Positions 63,440 to 64,000 of a stretch of DNA of 64,000 nucleotides are shown piece after piece (the stretch's first letter is position 1; each line of letters opens with the position of its first letter). Both the position numbers and the translations under genes were made by a program. The notes beneath the pieces were generated by a model. It had not been told where the DNA came from and ran no database searches. It worked only from the letters and a program-made list of their open reading frames with translations. This DNA comes from Sphingomonas faeni (lineage in GTDB: Bacteria; Pseudomonadota; Alphaproteobacteria; Sphingomonadales; Sphingomonadaceae), in contig NZ_QAYE01000007.1 of the NCBI RefSeq assembly GCF_003053745.1, positions 230,616-294,615 on the forward strand, given 5' to 3'.

Positions 63440-63934
63440 GTGGAATTAGCGCAGTGGCTGGGAACGGTTGGCGTCAGCGCAGTGACAACGGGTGCTCTGA
63501 TGTGGGCCGGTGCCAAGGTGGTTGCGAGCAAGTGGCTGGACGCGCGCTTCACTACCCGACTTGCGGCGCTCAAACTGGAAGGTGACAAACAGCTTGAGGC
63601 GGCAAAGCAGGAAGGCCAAAGGCAACTCGAAGCTACGAAGCACGAATATGTCAGCTATATCGAGCGAGTAAAATTTGAGCGATCTAATCTGCTTGACCGT
63701 TCAGTGAAGCTGAATCAGCGCGAGTTTGAAATCATTCCAGCGATCTGGAATGCGGTGACGGAAGCCCATTACTCTTTGCTTCGCCTCATATCTCGCTGGC
63801 AGGAGCCTACGAACCTCCATTACATCGGCGATGCACAGTTCGAGTCATTCTTGACCGAGTCAGGACTTCGCGATTGGGAGAAGGACGAACTACGTGGCAA
63901 ATCGGGTAAGCGCGGTCTGAGGGCCGCCTTGTAG
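63440..63934 (+). CDS. Membrane-anchored coiled-coil protein
   Basis: A 164-residue protein starting with GTG (an AGGGGGA ribosome site is six bases upstream). One N-terminal membrane helix (WLGTVGVSAVTTGALMWAG) is followed by a coiled coil with tandem KLEGDKQLEAAKQEGQRQLE heptads and a helical domain (LNQREFEIIPAIWNAVTEAH). Similar proteins are common and unnamed. The abrupt C-terminus (GKSGKRGLRAAL) suggests it may be cut short by a frame change. It is probably still prophage. Confidence 0.65.
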   Translation: MELAQWLGTVGVSAVTTGALMWAGAKVVASKWLDARFTTRLAALKLEGDKQLEAAKQEGQRQLEATKHEYVSYIERVKFERSNLLDRSVKLNQREFEIIPAIWNAVTEAHYSLLRLISRWQEPTNLHYIGDAQFESFLTESGLRDWEKDELRGKSGKRGLRAAL

Positions 63935-64000
63935 GCGGAGCGTTCAACGGGTTGATGGCAGCTCTTTGAACGGGGCCGTGATGTCGGACGAGACTATCGA

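Noticed and set aside
63196..63585. Plus-strand frame overlapping the start of the coiled-coil gene
   Set aside because: Overlaps two better genes in other frames, has mixed composition and no ribosome site.

Overview
The window looks like a piece of a Sphingomonas-type alphaproteobacterial chromosome. The reasons are high-GC coding sequence, many intergenic palindromes of the kind CCCCGGCGAAGGCCGGGG, a TonB-dependent receptor, SPOR proteins and a sphingomonad-style gene order. A temperate phage interrupts it near 40.09 kb. Bases 1 to about 40,090 are host; about 40,095 to 64,000 are prophage, whose right end lies outside the window.

Host part. 1-2.5 kb: a class I cytochrome c, a Ca2+/H+ antiporter and a nucleotidyltransferase-fold protein. 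2.7-8.1 kb: the protein quality-control genes clpX, clpP and tig (trigger factor), split by a glycosyltransferase and followed by tRNA-Leu(UAG). 8.1-14.6 kb: two small acidic proteins, a membrane-anchored retropepsin-like protease, the gatCAB operon, a DUF3089 hydrolase and ruvX. 14.6-22 kb: a polytopic membrane protein, pyrB coupled to a pseudo-dihydroorotase, two divergent SPOR proteins and small exported proteins. 22.2-24 kb: serB and miaA, divergent with overlapping 5' ends. 24-30.5 kb: the branched-chain amino acid genes ilvB, ilvH, ilvC and leuA, with a yceI gene inserted and a probable Leu-rich leader peptide before leuA. 30.5-33.2 kb: a DJ-1/PfpI protein and a coupled pterin operon folE - FolM-like SDR - folB. 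33.4-36.5 kb: a large TonB-dependent receptor. 36.9-39.9 kb: a glutathione-dependent formaldehyde detoxification operon, then small Tudor-like and SWIB proteins. At least four families of palindromic intergenic repeats occur through this part and none was seen in the prophage.

Prophage part. The phage sits in the anticodon loop of a host tRNA-Arg(CCU) gene, leaving only its 5' half. About 170 bp inside, a complete tRNA-Arg(CCU) lies on the opposite strand and could replace it. The late genes run leftward in the order of phage P22: tail spike, small terminase, large terminase, portal, scaffold, coat, gp4-like, gp10-like, needle-position protein, gp14-like, then ejection proteins (one carrying a lytic transglycosylase domain), followed by a lipoprotein, a holin-like protein and accessory genes ending in a DNA methyltransferase. 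The coat resembles the DUF4043/N4-gp56 group, so the module is mosaic. The spike ends in an SGNH esterase domain and has a tandem duplication of about 195 residues. A small serine recombinase lies next to it. No integrase or repressor is visible, so these are probably to the right of base 64,000.

The most unusual signal is a short AT-rich box, consensus (T)ATAAATA. It occurs about eight times in the prophage and each time lies 3-5 bases before an ATG that has no Shine-Dalgarno sequence. It fits a family of phage promoters producing leaderless or nearly leaderless mRNAs. A hairpin or terminator sits just upstream in several cases.
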